NCBI RefSeq assembly: GCF_027923545.1
Contig: NZ_BROH01000004.1
Span: 62,001-126,000 of the forward strand
DNA: 64,000 nucleotides
Direction of reading: 5' to 3'
From: Sinisalibacter aestuarii
GTDB taxonomy: Bacteria; Pseudomonadota; Alphaproteobacteria; Rhodobacterales; Rhodobacteraceae
Shown: positions 44,273 to 53,566 of the stretch, one piece after another
How positions within the stretch are numbered: position 1 is the first letter of the stretch
How the letters are laid out: the number at the start of each line of letters is the position of its first letter
Made by a program: the position numbers and the translations under genes
The notes under the pieces: generated by a model
Database searches by the model: none
The model's input: the letters and a program-made list of their open reading frames with translations, nothing else
Told to the model about the DNA's origin: nothing

Positions 44273-44878
44273 ATGCTGGTTTCAGATACCAAAATGCCGA
44301 CGCCGACCCTGATGACCTGCATCCGGGAGCGTTTCCTCCAAGCTCGTCGACCGGAACGCTCGAAGCGCCTCAGATCGGCCCTCCGGGTGGAAACCGGACA
44401 CGCGGATCGCGTCGATGTGCCACGCGGCCTCACGCGGGCACTGCAAGCCATCACCATGCATCTCAAGGCTGGCACATTCCAGGACCAAGCGGCTGTCTTT
44501 CCGGCACTGGGCAATGGGAATTTCGGGCAGGCGCACGATATATTCGCCCGCTTGATATTCGCCAGCTTGCGCCATGACCGCGCGCACCACGAGACGGCGC
44601 TGAACCAGATCGCGGCCACAGCCCACGGATTCCGGCTGCCGCCAAATGCCGGCGGATCCTGGCGCAGGCGCTGTGCGTGGAGCGGCAAACTGGCGGAAGA
44701 ACTCGACGAACACGGATATTTCGGGAGCGAGGTGCCGTTTCCACGTTTCGAAGCAGCCGTGCAATTCCCCCCGCCAGGAAGTGGTTCGGCGACGACCTAT
44801 TCACTCCCTTTTGTCATATCGCTTAAGCCGCCCGATTCCGGATCTGCCATGCGTACAAATCGAAAGGCCCAGTCATGA
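44273..44878 (+). CDS. Second degenerate hemerythrin / RIC-like protein
   Basis: A 201-residue open frame. The region from about residue 15 to 165 aligns by eye with RIC hemerythrin domains: IRERF, VPRGLT, VFPALGNGNF, LRHDRAHHETALNQIA, a GFRLPPNAGGSWRR turn and FPRFEAA. Expected ligands are again altered: RFHxxHR is RFLQARR, HMxKEE is GTFQDQ, and HxYFE is HGYFG. The C-terminal tail beyond residue 165 has no family match. It starts directly after DUF2478 with AGAGG upstream and ends in an ATGA overlap with ubiT, so it is still within a coupled operon. Confidence 0.5.
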   Translation: MLVSDTKMPTPTLMTCIRERFLQARRPERSKRLRSALRVETGHADRVDVPRGLTRALQAITMHLKAGTFQDQAAVFPALGNGNFGQAHDIFARLIFASLRHDRAHHETALNQIAATAHGFRLPPNAGGSWRRRCAWSGKLAEELDEHGYFGSEVPFPRFEAAVQFPPPGSGSATTYSLPFVISLKPPDSGSAMRTNRKAQS

Positions 44879-45381
44879 GCGCAAGGCCCGATACACTCCC
44901 CCGCGCCTCAGGCCCGGGTATGTCCACCCTCGCTCGGCTGTCCTGCCTGATGGTGCAGCCCATCCTGACCCGCGTGGTCCGGCGTATCGCCAAACGGCAT
45001 CCCTCACTCTTCGCGCGGCTCGGGCCACATCAGGGGACCGATTTCGTGATTGATGCGGTAGAACTACCCTTCGCCCTGCATCTGCGGCCGGATCCGCAAG
45101 CGCTGCTCTTCCGGGCTGTCCCGCGCGATGCAACGCCTGAGGCCGGCGCCACAATTCGGGGAAAATTCATGCTGCTTCTGGAGTTGGTCGATTCCGAAGA
45201 GGATGGTGACGCCGCATTCTTTTCCCGCGACCTGGAGGTAACAGGCGATACCGAAGCCGTGGTGCGGCTTCGCAATGCGCTCGACGATGTCGACGGGTCC
45301 ATCGCCGAGGAAACCGCCGAGATGTTCGGCCCTCCCGGCCGCGCCATTTTGGCAAGACTGCGACGCGCCTATCCAACATGA
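44875..45381 (+). CDS. ubiT: Anaerobic ubiquinone biosynthesis accessory factor UbiT
   Basis: A 168-residue protein with an SCP2 lipid-binding domain (from about residue 50, VIDAVELPFALHLRPD, to LRNALDDVDGS), as in UbiT (YhbT). UbiT works with UbiU and UbiV in oxygen-independent ubiquinone synthesis and is thought to bind isoprenoid quinone intermediates. Order ubiT-ubiU-ubiV supports the call. The N-terminal 15 residues may be an extension; an internal ATG at residue 16 (MSTLARLS) is an alternative start. Confidence 0.85.
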   Translation: MSARPDTLPRASGPGMSTLARLSCLMVQPILTRVVRRIAKRHPSLFARLGPHQGTDFVIDAVELPFALHLRPDPQALLFRAVPRDATPEAGATIRGKFMLLLELVDSEEDGDAAFFSRDLEVTGDTEAVVRLRNALDDVDGSIAEETAEMFGPPGRAILARLRRAYPT

Positions 45382-45400
45382 CAAAAGGACCTCCCGCCCC

Positions 45401-46399
45401 ATGAGCCTAGCCGAATTGATCTGCCCGGCCGGAACGCCCGCCGCCCTTCGCACCGCTGTCGATGCCGGCGCCGATGCGGTTTATTGTGGCTTTCAGGATG
45501 CCACCAACGCACGCAACTTTCCCGGGCTGAACTTCACCCCCGACGAGCTGGCTGCTTCCGTCACTTATGCGCATGGCAAAGGCGCCAAGGTGTTGCTGGC
45601 GTTGAACACCTATCCGCCGGCGGGCAAGGTCGATCTGTGGCGGCAGGCCGCCGATACCGGCGCGCGCCTCGGGGTGGATGCCTTCATCGTTGCGGATATG
45701 GGTGTGGCCGACTACATCGCGCGTACCCATCCAGGAGTCCGCCTGCACCTGTCGGTGCAGGCCGCTGCGTCCAGCCCGGAGGCAATTCGGTATTATTGCC
45801 AAAATTTCGGTGTGAAGCGCGTCGTGCTGCCGCGCATCCTGACGATACCCGAGATCCGCGAAATCCGGAAAGAAATCCCCTGCGAGATCGAGACCTTCAT
45901 TTTCGGCAATCATGGGTTGATGGTCGAGGGCCGATGCAGCCTGACCAACTACCTGACCGGGCAATCGACCAACATGGACGGGGTGTGCTCTCCGGCCTCC
46001 GACGTTGAATACAAACGCCACGAGGACGGCTCGATGTCGTCGCAACTCGCAGGTTTTACAATTGACTGCTTCGGGGCGGACGAAAAGGCAGGTTACCCGA
46101 CAATCTGTAAGGGGCGCTACACGGCGCCGCACCGGCCCGAGGGCTATTATGCCTTCGAGGAGCCGGTCAGCCTGAACCTCTCCCGGCTGCTTCCCGACCT
46201 GATCGACGCCGGTGTGCATGCGTTCAAGATCGAAGGGCGCCAGCGGTCCAAGAGCTATGTCCGCGGCGTCGTTTCGGCCTTCCGGCAGGCTGTGGACGAC
46301 ATCCGCGCGGGCCGAGAGGCGAATATCGCCGACCTGGTTGCACTGACCGAAGGGCAGAAGCAGACCCAGGGCGCGTTCGAGACAAAGAAATGGCGGTGA
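45401..46399 (+). CDS. ubiU: O2-independent ubiquinone biosynthesis protein UbiU (U32 peptidase-like)
   Basis: A 332-residue member of the U32 family that, with UbiV, carries out hydroxylations of the ubiquinone ring without oxygen. N-terminal barrel segment LICPAGTPAALRTAVDAGADAVYCG. The four iron-sulfur cysteines are in EGRCSL, GVCSP, IDCFG and TICKGRY. I chose the ATG at 45401 over the longer open frame because family members start at this methionine. It overlaps ubiV by 10 bases. Confidence 0.92.
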   Translation: MSLAELICPAGTPAALRTAVDAGADAVYCGFQDATNARNFPGLNFTPDELAASVTYAHGKGAKVLLALNTYPPAGKVDLWRQAADTGARLGVDAFIVADMGVADYIARTHPGVRLHLSVQAAASSPEAIRYYCQNFGVKRVVLPRILTIPEIREIRKEIPCEIETFIFGNHGLMVEGRCSLTNYLTGQSTNMDGVCSPASDVEYKRHEDGSMSSQLAGFTIDCFGADEKAGYPTICKGRYTAPHRPEGYYAFEEPVSLNLSRLLPDLIDAGVHAFKIEGRQRSKSYVRGVVSAFRQAVDDIRAGREANIADLVALTEGQKQTQGAFETKKWR

Positions 46400-47316
46400 G
46401 CGACATGACGAAACTGACCCTTGGCCCGATCGCCTATCACTGGTCCGCCGAGGCGCGGCGGGATTTCTATGCCCGTATCGCTGACGAAGCACCGATCGAC
46501 GAGGTTTATCTGGGCGAGGTGATCTGCTCCAAGCGTGCGCCCTTCCACGAGGTCGATCTGCCCGCCACGATCGAACGACTGGAGCGCGGTGGAAAGAGGG
46601 TCATCCTTTCCACGCTGGCCGAGGTCATGTTGAAGCGTGAGCGCAAGGCGACGGCAGATCTGGCCGCCATGGATAGCCCCGAGATCGAGATCAACAACGC
46701 TGCGGGCCTGTTTGCACGAGGAAAACGCCCGCACCGCATCGGACCCTTCATGAATGCCTATAACGAGGCGACCATTGCCTGGATGGCTGGACAGGGCGCG
46801 ACACATGTCTGCTTGCCCGCCGAAATGCCAGGCCCGGCGATCGCCACCGCCGCGGCGACGGCGCGCGACCTTGGGTTGGGGGTAGAGGTCCAGGTTTTCG
46901 GGCGTGCTTCGCTCGCGGTGTCAGCACGATGCTACCACGCTCGCGCCCATGGCCGGACCAAGGACAACTGCCAGTTCGTCTGCGAGGAAGATGCCGATGG
47001 CATGCCATTGCGCACCACTGACGACCACCCGATCCTTCGCGTGAATGGCATTCAGACCCAGTCGGAAAGCTACATTGACCTGCTTCCCGAAGCTGGACAA
47101 ATGGTCGCAGTCGGCATCACCCATTTGCGGCTGATGCCTCAAGCGGTGGATATGGTGGCCGTGGCTACGACGTTCCGGGAGCTTCTGAACGGCGGGCGTA
47201 ACGTGGCCGAGGCCGAGGCAACACTGCGCCAAACCTGCGACGGGATTTCGTTTTCCAACGGGTTCTATCACAGCCAGGCGGGATATCGGCGTATTGCCGC
47301 AGCCGCGGCAGGCTGA
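46390..47316 (+). CDS. ubiV: O2-independent ubiquinone biosynthesis protein UbiV (U32 peptidase-like)
   Basis: Partner of UbiU, 308 residues. It starts LTLGPIAYHW and contains EVYLGEVICSKR, a FGRASLAVSARCYHARAHGR segment and NCQFVCEEDADG, giving the cysteines that ligate a 4Fe-4S cluster. The ATG at 46390 overlaps ubiU; a second ATG at 46405 gives a start closer to some homologues. With ubiT and ubiU it would keep quinone synthesis running when the cell respires N2O without oxygen. Confidence 0.92.
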   Translation: MAVSDMTKLTLGPIAYHWSAEARRDFYARIADEAPIDEVYLGEVICSKRAPFHEVDLPATIERLERGGKRVILSTLAEVMLKRERKATADLAAMDSPEIEINNAAGLFARGKRPHRIGPFMNAYNEATIAWMAGQGATHVCLPAEMPGPAIATAAATARDLGLGVEVQVFGRASLAVSARCYHARAHGRTKDNCQFVCEEDADGMPLRTTDDHPILRVNGIQTQSESYIDLLPEAGQMVAVGITHLRLMPQAVDMVAVATTFRELLNGGRNVAEAEATLRQTCDGISFSNGFYHSQAGYRRIAAAAAG

Positions 47317-47627
47317 TCGGAGCAAGACCGGTGACGGGAAGCTTTGCGCTGTCGTATTTCGGCGATGCGTCCTGCAGGCACTTGGTTGTGGCGGCAGTCG
47401 GGGCTCTTGCAGCCATCGCATGGCGGCCGCCGACCCTTCCATTGTTCTGCCGGTGCCAAGTCTCCCCCACCATCCTCAAGAGCGGAATGGCGCTTCGCAT
47501 AAGACAACGATCTGTGCCGGGGTTGGTCAGGTGAGGGGCAGAGAACTCAAGAGCGGACCGGGCAATGAATTCATACATTGTTTTATATTTTTCAGTGCTT
47601 TCTTTATAATTCGGTCAACGCGTTCCT
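47317..47627. other. Gap between ubiV and the nos promoter
   Basis: About 310 bases with no recognised gene. The last 60 bases are strikingly AT-rich for this genome and lead into the FNR-type box. Short open frames on both strands show no family resemblance. Confidence 0.4.
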
Positions 47628-47641
47628 TTGACATGAATCAA
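47628..47641 (+). promoter_or_regulatory. FNR/DNR-type box upstream of the nos operon
   Basis: TTGACATGAATCAA matches TTGAT-N4-ATCAA at nine of ten positions. It lies 36 bases before the ATG of the small gene preceding nosR. FNR-family regulators (FnrL, DNR, NnrR) control nos genes in many denitrifiers. A class II start site would fall at about 47676, almost on that ATG. Confidence 0.55.
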
Positions 47642-47676
47642 TGACGGAGCCGGGTGGCACACATAGGTCTGTTCTC

Positions 47677-48057
47677 ATGAGTACCGCGAACAAAGCCTTT
47701 CTGGTCATGACGCTCGTGGCGAATTTGATCGCCGCGCTCGTTTTTGCCGGCTATGCCGAAACCGCGCACGCATTGACTGCGGCGGGTTCGCGGACAATTG
47801 TCATTTGCGGCACGGCAGGCGAGGCTGAGACGATCACCCTCGACCGGAACGGCGATCGGGTGGAAAACCCCGTCGCCGATTGTGTCCATTGTGCCGACTG
47901 CACGCTCGTTTCCGTGTTTATCGATCCGTCCAACCCTGAGCCGTGTCTGAGGCAGGCCGGCTTGCGGGCTGGTTCTGTCGTGACCGGTGAAGCCCCCGAG
48001 CTCACCCGACCGGTCGAACATCCGTCACGCGGACCCCCAAGCCAGAAAGTCGTGTAA
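47677..48057 (+). CDS. Small CXXC protein encoded before nosR (DUF2946-like)
   Basis: A 126-residue protein. The hydrophobic N-terminus (residues about 7-25) is a signal or anchor. The mature part has VICGTAGEAETITLD and a HCADC motif preceded by another cysteine (ADCVHCADC). Layout and composition recall DUF2946-type proteins, which occur near copper and nos genes. A role in copper handling or redox for NosZ is a guess. It ends two bases before nosR, so it is probably the first gene of the nos operon. Confidence 0.6.
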   Translation: MSTANKAFLVMTLVANLIAALVFAGYAETAHALTAAGSRTIVICGTAGEAETITLDRNGDRVENPVADCVHCADCTLVSVFIDPSNPEPCLRQAGLRAGSVVTGEAPELTRPVEHPSRGPPSQKVV

Positions 48058-48059
48058 TC

Positions 48060-50282
48060 ATGCAGGCCATCGCCAAAGCCGTTTTGCGGCCCCGTCAGCT
48101 TAAACTTGTTCAGGCCTGGTTCGTGCTTGTTCTCGCCATGTTGGTTTCGACCACGGCGCAGGCGCAAACGAATTCAAGCGTGCTGGCGCAATTCCTTCCC
48201 GAAATCGAACCCGCCACGCTGGTCGAAGGAGCCGATGCCTTCGGCCCGATCCGTGAGGATGTGCCGGTCGCGCCTGTCCTGTCTGGTGGCGTAGCGATCG
48301 GCCATGTGTTCGTCACATCGGATTTCGTGGGCACGACAGGCTATTCCGGCAAGCCGATCCACACGATGGTTGCGGTCGACGACGATGCCGTCATCCTGGG
48401 AGTCGATCTGGTCAAGCACTCCGAGCCCATCGTTCTGATCGGTATCCCCGATTCGAAGATCAAGAAGCTCGCCTCGGACTATCGCGGCCTGTCTCTGGCA
48501 GAGGAAGCCGCCGCGGGTGGTTCGGGTCATGATCTGGAGATAATTTCGGGCGCGACCGTCACGATCATGGTGATCGACGACTCGATCATCCGTTCCGGGC
48601 TGAAAGTCGCGCGGGCGCTGGGGCTTGGCGGGTTGACGGCAGAGGTCGACACCGGCCCGCGCTATGAAATCAAGGAAGATGCCGAAGCACCCGATAGCTG
48701 GATGGTGATGGAGGGCGACGGAACCGTGCGCCGCCTGTCTCTGGACGTGGGCCAGGTCAATGCCTCCTTCGCCGCTATGGGCGATCCGCGCGCGGAAAAA
48801 TACGCGCTGACCGAAGCACCGGAGACGACCTTCATCGACATGCAGATGGCGTTGGTGTCCGTGCCTGCCATCGGCCGCGCGGTGCTGGGCGAGGCCGATT
48901 ACGGCAACCTGCAGGATTGGCTGGAGCCGGGAGAGCACGCCATCGCCGTGGTCGGGCGCGGGCTCTATTCCTTCAAGGGGTCGGGTTATGTGCGTGGCGG
49001 CATCTTCGACCGGATCGTTCTTATTCAGGACGACGTGTCGGTGCGTTTCCGTGACCGTGGCCATCGCCGCATGGGAGTAATTCCGCTTGACGATGTGCCT
49101 GAGTTCACTGAGCGCGACCTGTTCAAGATCCCCGCCGACAGTGGGTTCGATCCGACCAAACCCTTCCGCCTGCAACTTCTGGTGCAGCGCGAAGTGGCGG
49201 CGATCGAAAAGATCTTTACCACCTACGACCTCGGCTATCAGCTTCCGCAGGCCTACATGACCCGCATCGCGACGGCGGCGGAAACCGCGCCCGTCACCGC
49301 GGCGGACGAGGGTGAAAGCGCTGCGCAGGCGGCGCTGTGGAAGAAGATCTGGGAAGACAAAACGCTGGAGATCGCAGTGCTCGGTGCGATGCTTGTGGTC
49401 CTGACGCTCGCCTTCTTCTTCCAGATGCAGCTGACGCGGTCGGAGCGGGCGGTGAAGATCTTCCGCTACAGCTTTCTGACGATCACGCTCGTGTTCCTCG
49501 GCTGGTATGCCAACGCTCAGCTTTCGGTGGTGAACCTGATGGCGCTGTTCGGCGCGTTGACCACCAACTTCAGCTGGCAGGCGTTCCTGCTCGATCCTCT
49601 GACCTTCATCCTGTGGTTCGCGGTCGCTGCCGCGATCCTGTTCTGGGGCAGGGGGGCCTATTGCGGGTGGCTGTGCCCCTTTGGTGCGTTGCAGGAACTG
49701 AGCAACCACATCGCGCGGGCGCTCAAGGTGCCGCAGATAACGCTGCCTTGGGGCCTGCACGAACGATTGTGGCCTCTTAAATACGTGATATTTCTTGGTC
49801 TTTTTGGTGTCTCTCTGGCTTCGATCGAGCAGGCCGAGCATCTGGCGGAAGTCGAGCCGTTCAAAACTGCCATCATTCTGAACTTCGTACGTGCCTGGCC
49901 TTTTGTGGCCTATGCCGCAGCGCTTCTGATCGCCGGTCTCTTCGTCGAGCGGTTCTACTGCCGTTATCTCTGCCCGCTGGGGGCCGCGCTCGCGATCCCT
50001 GCGCGGCTGAGAATGTTCGACTGGCTCAAGCGCTACAAGGAATGTGGCTCGCCCTGTCAGACCTGTGCCAACGAATGCATGGTTCAGGCGATTCATCCAA
50101 CTGGAGAAATCAACCCCAACGAATGCCTGAACTGCATGCATTGTCAGGTTCTCTACCAGTCCGAAACCAAATGCCCCGTGGTCATCAAGAAGCTCAAACG
50201 CAAGGGCTCAACCTCGGACCCGACCGCGTTTCTCAAGAAGAGGGACGGGTTGGAAAATCACCCCAATCTTCAGAAAAACTAA
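48060..50282 (+). CDS. nosR: Nitrous oxide reductase expression/electron transfer protein NosR
   Basis: Membrane flavo-iron-sulfur protein of 740 residues needed for nosZ expression and for electron flow to NosZ. It has a signal-like N-terminus, then a periplasmic FMN-binding domain with the flavinylation motif SGATVT at residues 163-168. Transmembrane helices follow (about 420-640). The NapH-type motifs CGWLCP (535-540) and CRYLCPLG (from 634) and a C-terminal ferredoxin domain with CQTCANEC and CLNCMHC are present. All cofactor motifs are intact. NosX at 55.8 kb is the likely flavin transferase. Confidence 0.96.
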   Translation: MQAIAKAVLRPRQLKLVQAWFVLVLAMLVSTTAQAQTNSSVLAQFLPEIEPATLVEGADAFGPIREDVPVAPVLSGGVAIGHVFVTSDFVGTTGYSGKPIHTMVAVDDDAVILGVDLVKHSEPIVLIGIPDSKIKKLASDYRGLSLAEEAAAGGSGHDLEIISGATVTIMVIDDSIIRSGLKVARALGLGGLTAEVDTGPRYEIKEDAEAPDSWMVMEGDGTVRRLSLDVGQVNASFAAMGDPRAEKYALTEAPETTFIDMQMALVSVPAIGRAVLGEADYGNLQDWLEPGEHAIAVVGRGLYSFKGSGYVRGGIFDRIVLIQDDVSVRFRDRGHRRMGVIPLDDVPEFTERDLFKIPADSGFDPTKPFRLQLLVQREVAAIEKIFTTYDLGYQLPQAYMTRIATAAETAPVTAADEGESAAQAALWKKIWEDKTLEIAVLGAMLVVLTLAFFFQMQLTRSERAVKIFRYSFLTITLVFLGWYANAQLSVVNLMALFGALTTNFSWQAFLLDPLTFILWFAVAAAILFWGRGAYCGWLCPFGALQELSNHIARALKVPQITLPWGLHERLWPLKYVIFLGLFGVSLASIEQAEHLAEVEPFKTAIILNFVRAWPFVAYAAALLIAGLFVERFYCRYLCPLGAALAIPARLRMFDWLKRYKECGSPCQTCANECMVQAIHPTGEINPNECLNCMHCQVLYQSETKCPVVIKKLKRKGSTSDPTAFLKKRDGLENHPNLQKN

Positions 50283-50294
50283 GAGGAGACAGAT

Positions 50295-52241
50295 ATGTCT
50301 GATACAGAGAAAACAGAACTGAGCCGGCGCGGTTTTCTGGGCGCATCGGCAACCGGGGCGGCCATGATGGGCGCAGGCGGAACCCGCCTCGGCCTGCTGG
50401 GCGGTGCGGCAGCGATCACCGCAGCCGCCACGACCCCGCGTGCGGCATTCGCACAGACCGACCACGCGAGCCCGGCGCCGGGTGAGCTGGACGAATATTA
50501 CGGCTTCTGGTCCTCGGGCCAGACCGGCGAGATGCGCATTCTGGGCGTGCCGTCGATGCGCGAACTGATGCGGGTGCCGGTGTTCAACCGCTGCTCTGCC
50601 ACCGGTTGGGGCCAGACCAACGAGTCGCTAAAGATCCTCACGCAGGACATGCTGCCGGAGACCAGGGAATACCTCGCCGCCCAAGGCAAGAAGATCCACG
50701 ACAACGGCGACCTCCACCACGTCCACATGTCCTTTACCGAGGGCAAATACGATGGCCGTTACCTGTTCATGAATGACAAGGCCAACACCCGCGTGGCCCG
50801 CGTGCGCTGCGACGTGATGAAGGCGGACAAGATCATCGACATCCCGAACGCCAAGGCGATTCACGGTCTGCGTCCGCAGAAATGGCCGCGCACCAACTAT
50901 GTCTTCGCCAACGGCGAGGATGAGGTGCCGATGGTCAATGACGGCTCCGTGCTGGACGATCCGTCGCAATATGTGAACTTCTTCAGCGCCGTGAATGCGG
51001 ACGAGATGAAGGTCGCGTGGCAGGTCATGGTGTCGGGCAACCTCGACAACACCGATTGCGACTATGACGGCAAATACGCTTTCTCGACCTCCTACAACTC
51101 GGAAATGGGCATGAACCTCGCCGAGATGATGGAAGCCGAGATGGACCATGTGGTCATTTTCAACATTGCCGAGATCGAGAAAGCGCTTGAGAGCGGCGAC
51201 TACATCGAGCTGAACGGCGTGCCGGTGATCGACGGTCGTAAGGGCCAGAACAAGAACTACACCCGTTACGTGCCGATCCCGAACAGCCCGCACGGCATCA
51301 ACATGGCTCCCGACAAAATCCACCTCTGCGTGGCCGGGAAACTGTCGCCGACGGTTTCGGTGCTCGACGTGCGCAAGTTCGACGCGCTGTTCGAGGATGA
51401 CAGCGTCGACCCGCGGTCGGTCGTCGTGGCCGAGCCGGAACTGGGCCTTGGGCCGCTTCACACTTGCTTCGACGGCAAAGGAAACGCCTTCACGACGCTG
51501 TTCCTCGACAGTCAGGTGGTGATGTGGAACATCGAAGATGCGGTCAAGCTCTATAACGGCGAGGACGTGGACCCGATTCTGAACAAGCAGGACGTGCACT
51601 ATCAGCCTGGTCACAACTCGACTACCATGGGCGAGACGCTGGAGGCGGACGGCAAGTGGTATCTGTCAATGAACAAGTTTTCGAAGGACCGGTTCTTGAA
51701 CACCGGCCCGCTGAAACCCGAGAACGAGCAGCTCTTTGCCATTGACGGCACCGACATGACGCTGATCCACGACGGGCCGACCTTTGCCGAACCGCACGAC
51801 TCGATCCTCGTGCACCGCTCCAAGGTGAATCCCAAGAACGTCTGGGACCGCAACGATCCGATGTGGGCCGATGCGCGCGCGCAGGCGGAGGCCGACGGCG
51901 TCGATCTGGACGACTGGCAGGACACGGTGATCCGCGACGGCAACAAGGTGCGGGTCTACATGACCAGCCAGGCGCCGCAATTCTCGTTGGAGCAGTTCAC
52001 GGTCAAGCAGGGTGACGAAGTGACGGTCTACGTGACCAACCTCGACGACATCGACGACCTGACCCACGGCTTCTGCCTGAACAACCACGGGGTGGCGATG
52101 GAAGTCGCACCGCAGGCCACGGCCTCGGTCACTTTCACCGCGTCGAAACCGGGCGTCTACTGGTATTATTGCCAGTGGTTCTGCCACGCGCTGCACATGG
52201 AAATGCGCGGCCGGATGCTCGTGGAACCGTCGGGCGCATGA
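50295..52241 (+). CDS. nosZ: Nitrous oxide reductase NosZ (clade I, Tat-exported)
   Basis: Periplasmic copper enzyme that reduces N2O to N2, 648 residues. The Tat signal SRRGFLG is at residues 10-16. The beta-propeller domain includes the CuZ histidines H141, H142 and H144 (DLHHVH). The C-terminal cupredoxin carries the CuA site [12 protein letters not shown], with C626, C630, H634 and M637. Tat export and the nosRZDFYLX order place it in clade I. The GAGGAGA ribosome binding site precedes the ATG. The stop overlaps nosD. Confidence 0.98.
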   Translation: MSDTEKTELSRRGFLGASATGAAMMGAGGTRLGLLGGAAAITAAATTPRAAFAQTDHASPAPGELDEYYGFWSSGQTGEMRILGVPSMRELMRVPVFNRCSATGWGQTNESLKILTQDMLPETREYLAAQGKKIHDNGDLHHVHMSFTEGKYDGRYLFMNDKANTRVARVRCDVMKADKIIDIPNAKAIHGLRPQKWPRTNYVFANGEDEVPMVNDGSVLDDPSQYVNFFSAVNADEMKVAWQVMVSGNLDNTDCDYDGKYAFSTSYNSEMGMNLAEMMEAEMDHVVIFNIAEIEKALESGDYIELNGVPVIDGRKGQNKNYTRYVPIPNSPHGINMAPDKIHLCVAGKLSPTVSVLDVRKFDALFEDDSVDPRSVVVAEPELGLGPLHTCFDGKGNAFTTLFLDSQVVMWNIEDAVKLYNGEDVDPILNKQDVHYQPGHNSTTMGETLEADGKWYLSMNKFSKDRFLNTGPLKPENEQLFAIDGTDMTLIHDGPTFAEPHDSILVHRSKVNPKNVWDRNDPMWADARAQAEADGVDLDDWQDTVIRDGNKVRVYMTSQAPQFSLEQFTVKQGDEVTVYVTNLDDIDDLTHGFCLNNHGVAMEVAPQATASVTFTASKPGVYWYYCQWFCHALHMEMRGRMLVEPSGA

Positions 52242-53566
52242 CCCGCTTCATCTCCCTCCTTGCCGCGCTCATTCTGAGCGCGGCGCCGGCACTGGCCGAG
52301 CGCGTGACCATCGCGCCTGGCCCCGGCGCGCTCGCCGCGGCAATCGCGGCGGCGGCGGAGGGGGATGAGATCATACTGTCGCCGGGCCGTTACGATGGCC
52401 CGGTGACGATCGACAAGACACTGACGCTCAGCGGCGAGGATGGCGCCGTGATTGACGGGAACGGCACCTTGTCGGTGGTTCTCGTCGACGCGCCCGACGT
52501 GGTGGTGCGCGGCCTGCATCTGACCAACTCGGGGCGGGTGCACGAACCCATCGACGCGGGCGTGAAGCTGACCCGGAACGCACGTGGCGCAAGAGTTCTG
52601 GACAATGTGTTGACGGAGAATCTCGTCGGCATCGACATTCACGGTGCCCGCAACGCGCTGGTCCAGGGCAACCGGATCGAGGGGCTGCGGCTGCGGCGCA
52701 TGAACGATCGGGGCAACGGCATCTACGTCTGGAACGCGCCGGGCGCCGAGGTGATCGGCAATGATGTGCGCTATGGGCGGGACGGGATTTTCTCGAACGT
52801 GTCCAAGAGCAACGTGTTCCGCGACAACCTGTTCCGAGATCTGCGTTTTGCGGTGCACTACATGTATACCAACGACAGCGTGATCGAAGGCAATATCTCG
52901 ATCGGCAACCACCTTGGATTCGCGCTGATGTACTCCGACCGGATCGTGGCTAAGAGCAACATTTCGATCAACGACCGCGATCACGGCGTCATGCTGAACT
53001 ACACCAAGCAGTCGGATGTGTTCGCGAACCTCGTCACGGGCGGCACCGGGAAGTGTACCTTCGTCTATAACTCGCACCAGAACCTGATCGCGGAAAACAG
53101 CTTTATCGGCTGCGATATCGGTGTGCATTTCACAGCGGGTTCGGAGCGGAACACAATCACCGGAAACGCTTTTATCGGCAACAGGACGCAGGTAAAATAC
53201 GTGGGCACCACCGATGTTGAGTGGAGCCATGAGGGACGCGGGAATTACTGGTCCGATCACCCGGCCTTCGATCTGGACGGGGATAGCCGGGCAGACAGTT
53301 CCTACCGCCCCAACGACCTGATGGACCACATCTTGTGGTCCCAGCCCGCCGCCAAGCTGCTTCTCGGTACGCCCGCCGTGCAACTCGTGCGCTGGAGCCA
53401 GTCGCAGTTTCCGGCCGCGCGCACGGGGGGGGTCGTTGACAGCCATCCGCTCATCACAGCGCCCACGCGCGAGGTGCCCGAGACCGTTCAACATATGGCA
53501 CAGGCGACACCGCTCTGGGCCCGGGGAGAGACCTATGACGATTCTGACCCTCTCGAAGCTCACTAA
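52238..53566 (+). CDS. nosD: Nitrous oxide reductase maturation protein NosD
   Basis: Periplasmic protein of 442 residues with a Sec signal ([20 protein letters not shown]) and a right-handed beta-helix built from repeats such as [23 protein letters not shown] and [12 protein letters not shown]. NosD works with the NosFY ABC transporter in assembling the CuZ copper-sulfur centre. The ATG overlaps the nosZ stop (ATGA), and the 3' end overlaps nosF by about 32 bases. Confidence 0.95.
   Translation: MTRFISLLAALILSAAPALAERVTIAPGPGALAAAIAAAAEGDEIILSPGRYDGPVTIDKTLTLSGEDGAVIDGNGTLSVVLVDAPDVVVRGLHLTNSGRVHEPIDAGVKLTRNARGARVLDNVLTENLVGIDIHGARNALVQGNRIEGLRLRRMNDRGNGIYVWNAPGAEVIGNDVRYGRDGIFSNVSKSNVFRDNLFRDLRFAVHYMYTNDSVIEGNISIGNHLGFALMYSDRIVAKSNISINDRDHGVMLNYTKQSDVFANLVTGGTGKCTFVYNSHQNLIAENSFIGCDIGVHFTAGSERNTITGNAFIGNRTQVKYVGTTDVEWSHEGRGNYWSDHPAFDLDGDSRADSSYRPNDLMDHILWSQPAAKLLLGTPAVQLVRWSQSQFPAARTGGVVDSHPLITAPTREVPETVQHMAQATPLWARGETYDDSDPLEAH

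Noticed and set aside
48174-50141. 655-residue minus-strand open frame opposite nosR
   Set aside because: Arg/His/Gln-rich shadow without family resemblance; nosR on the plus strand is complete.
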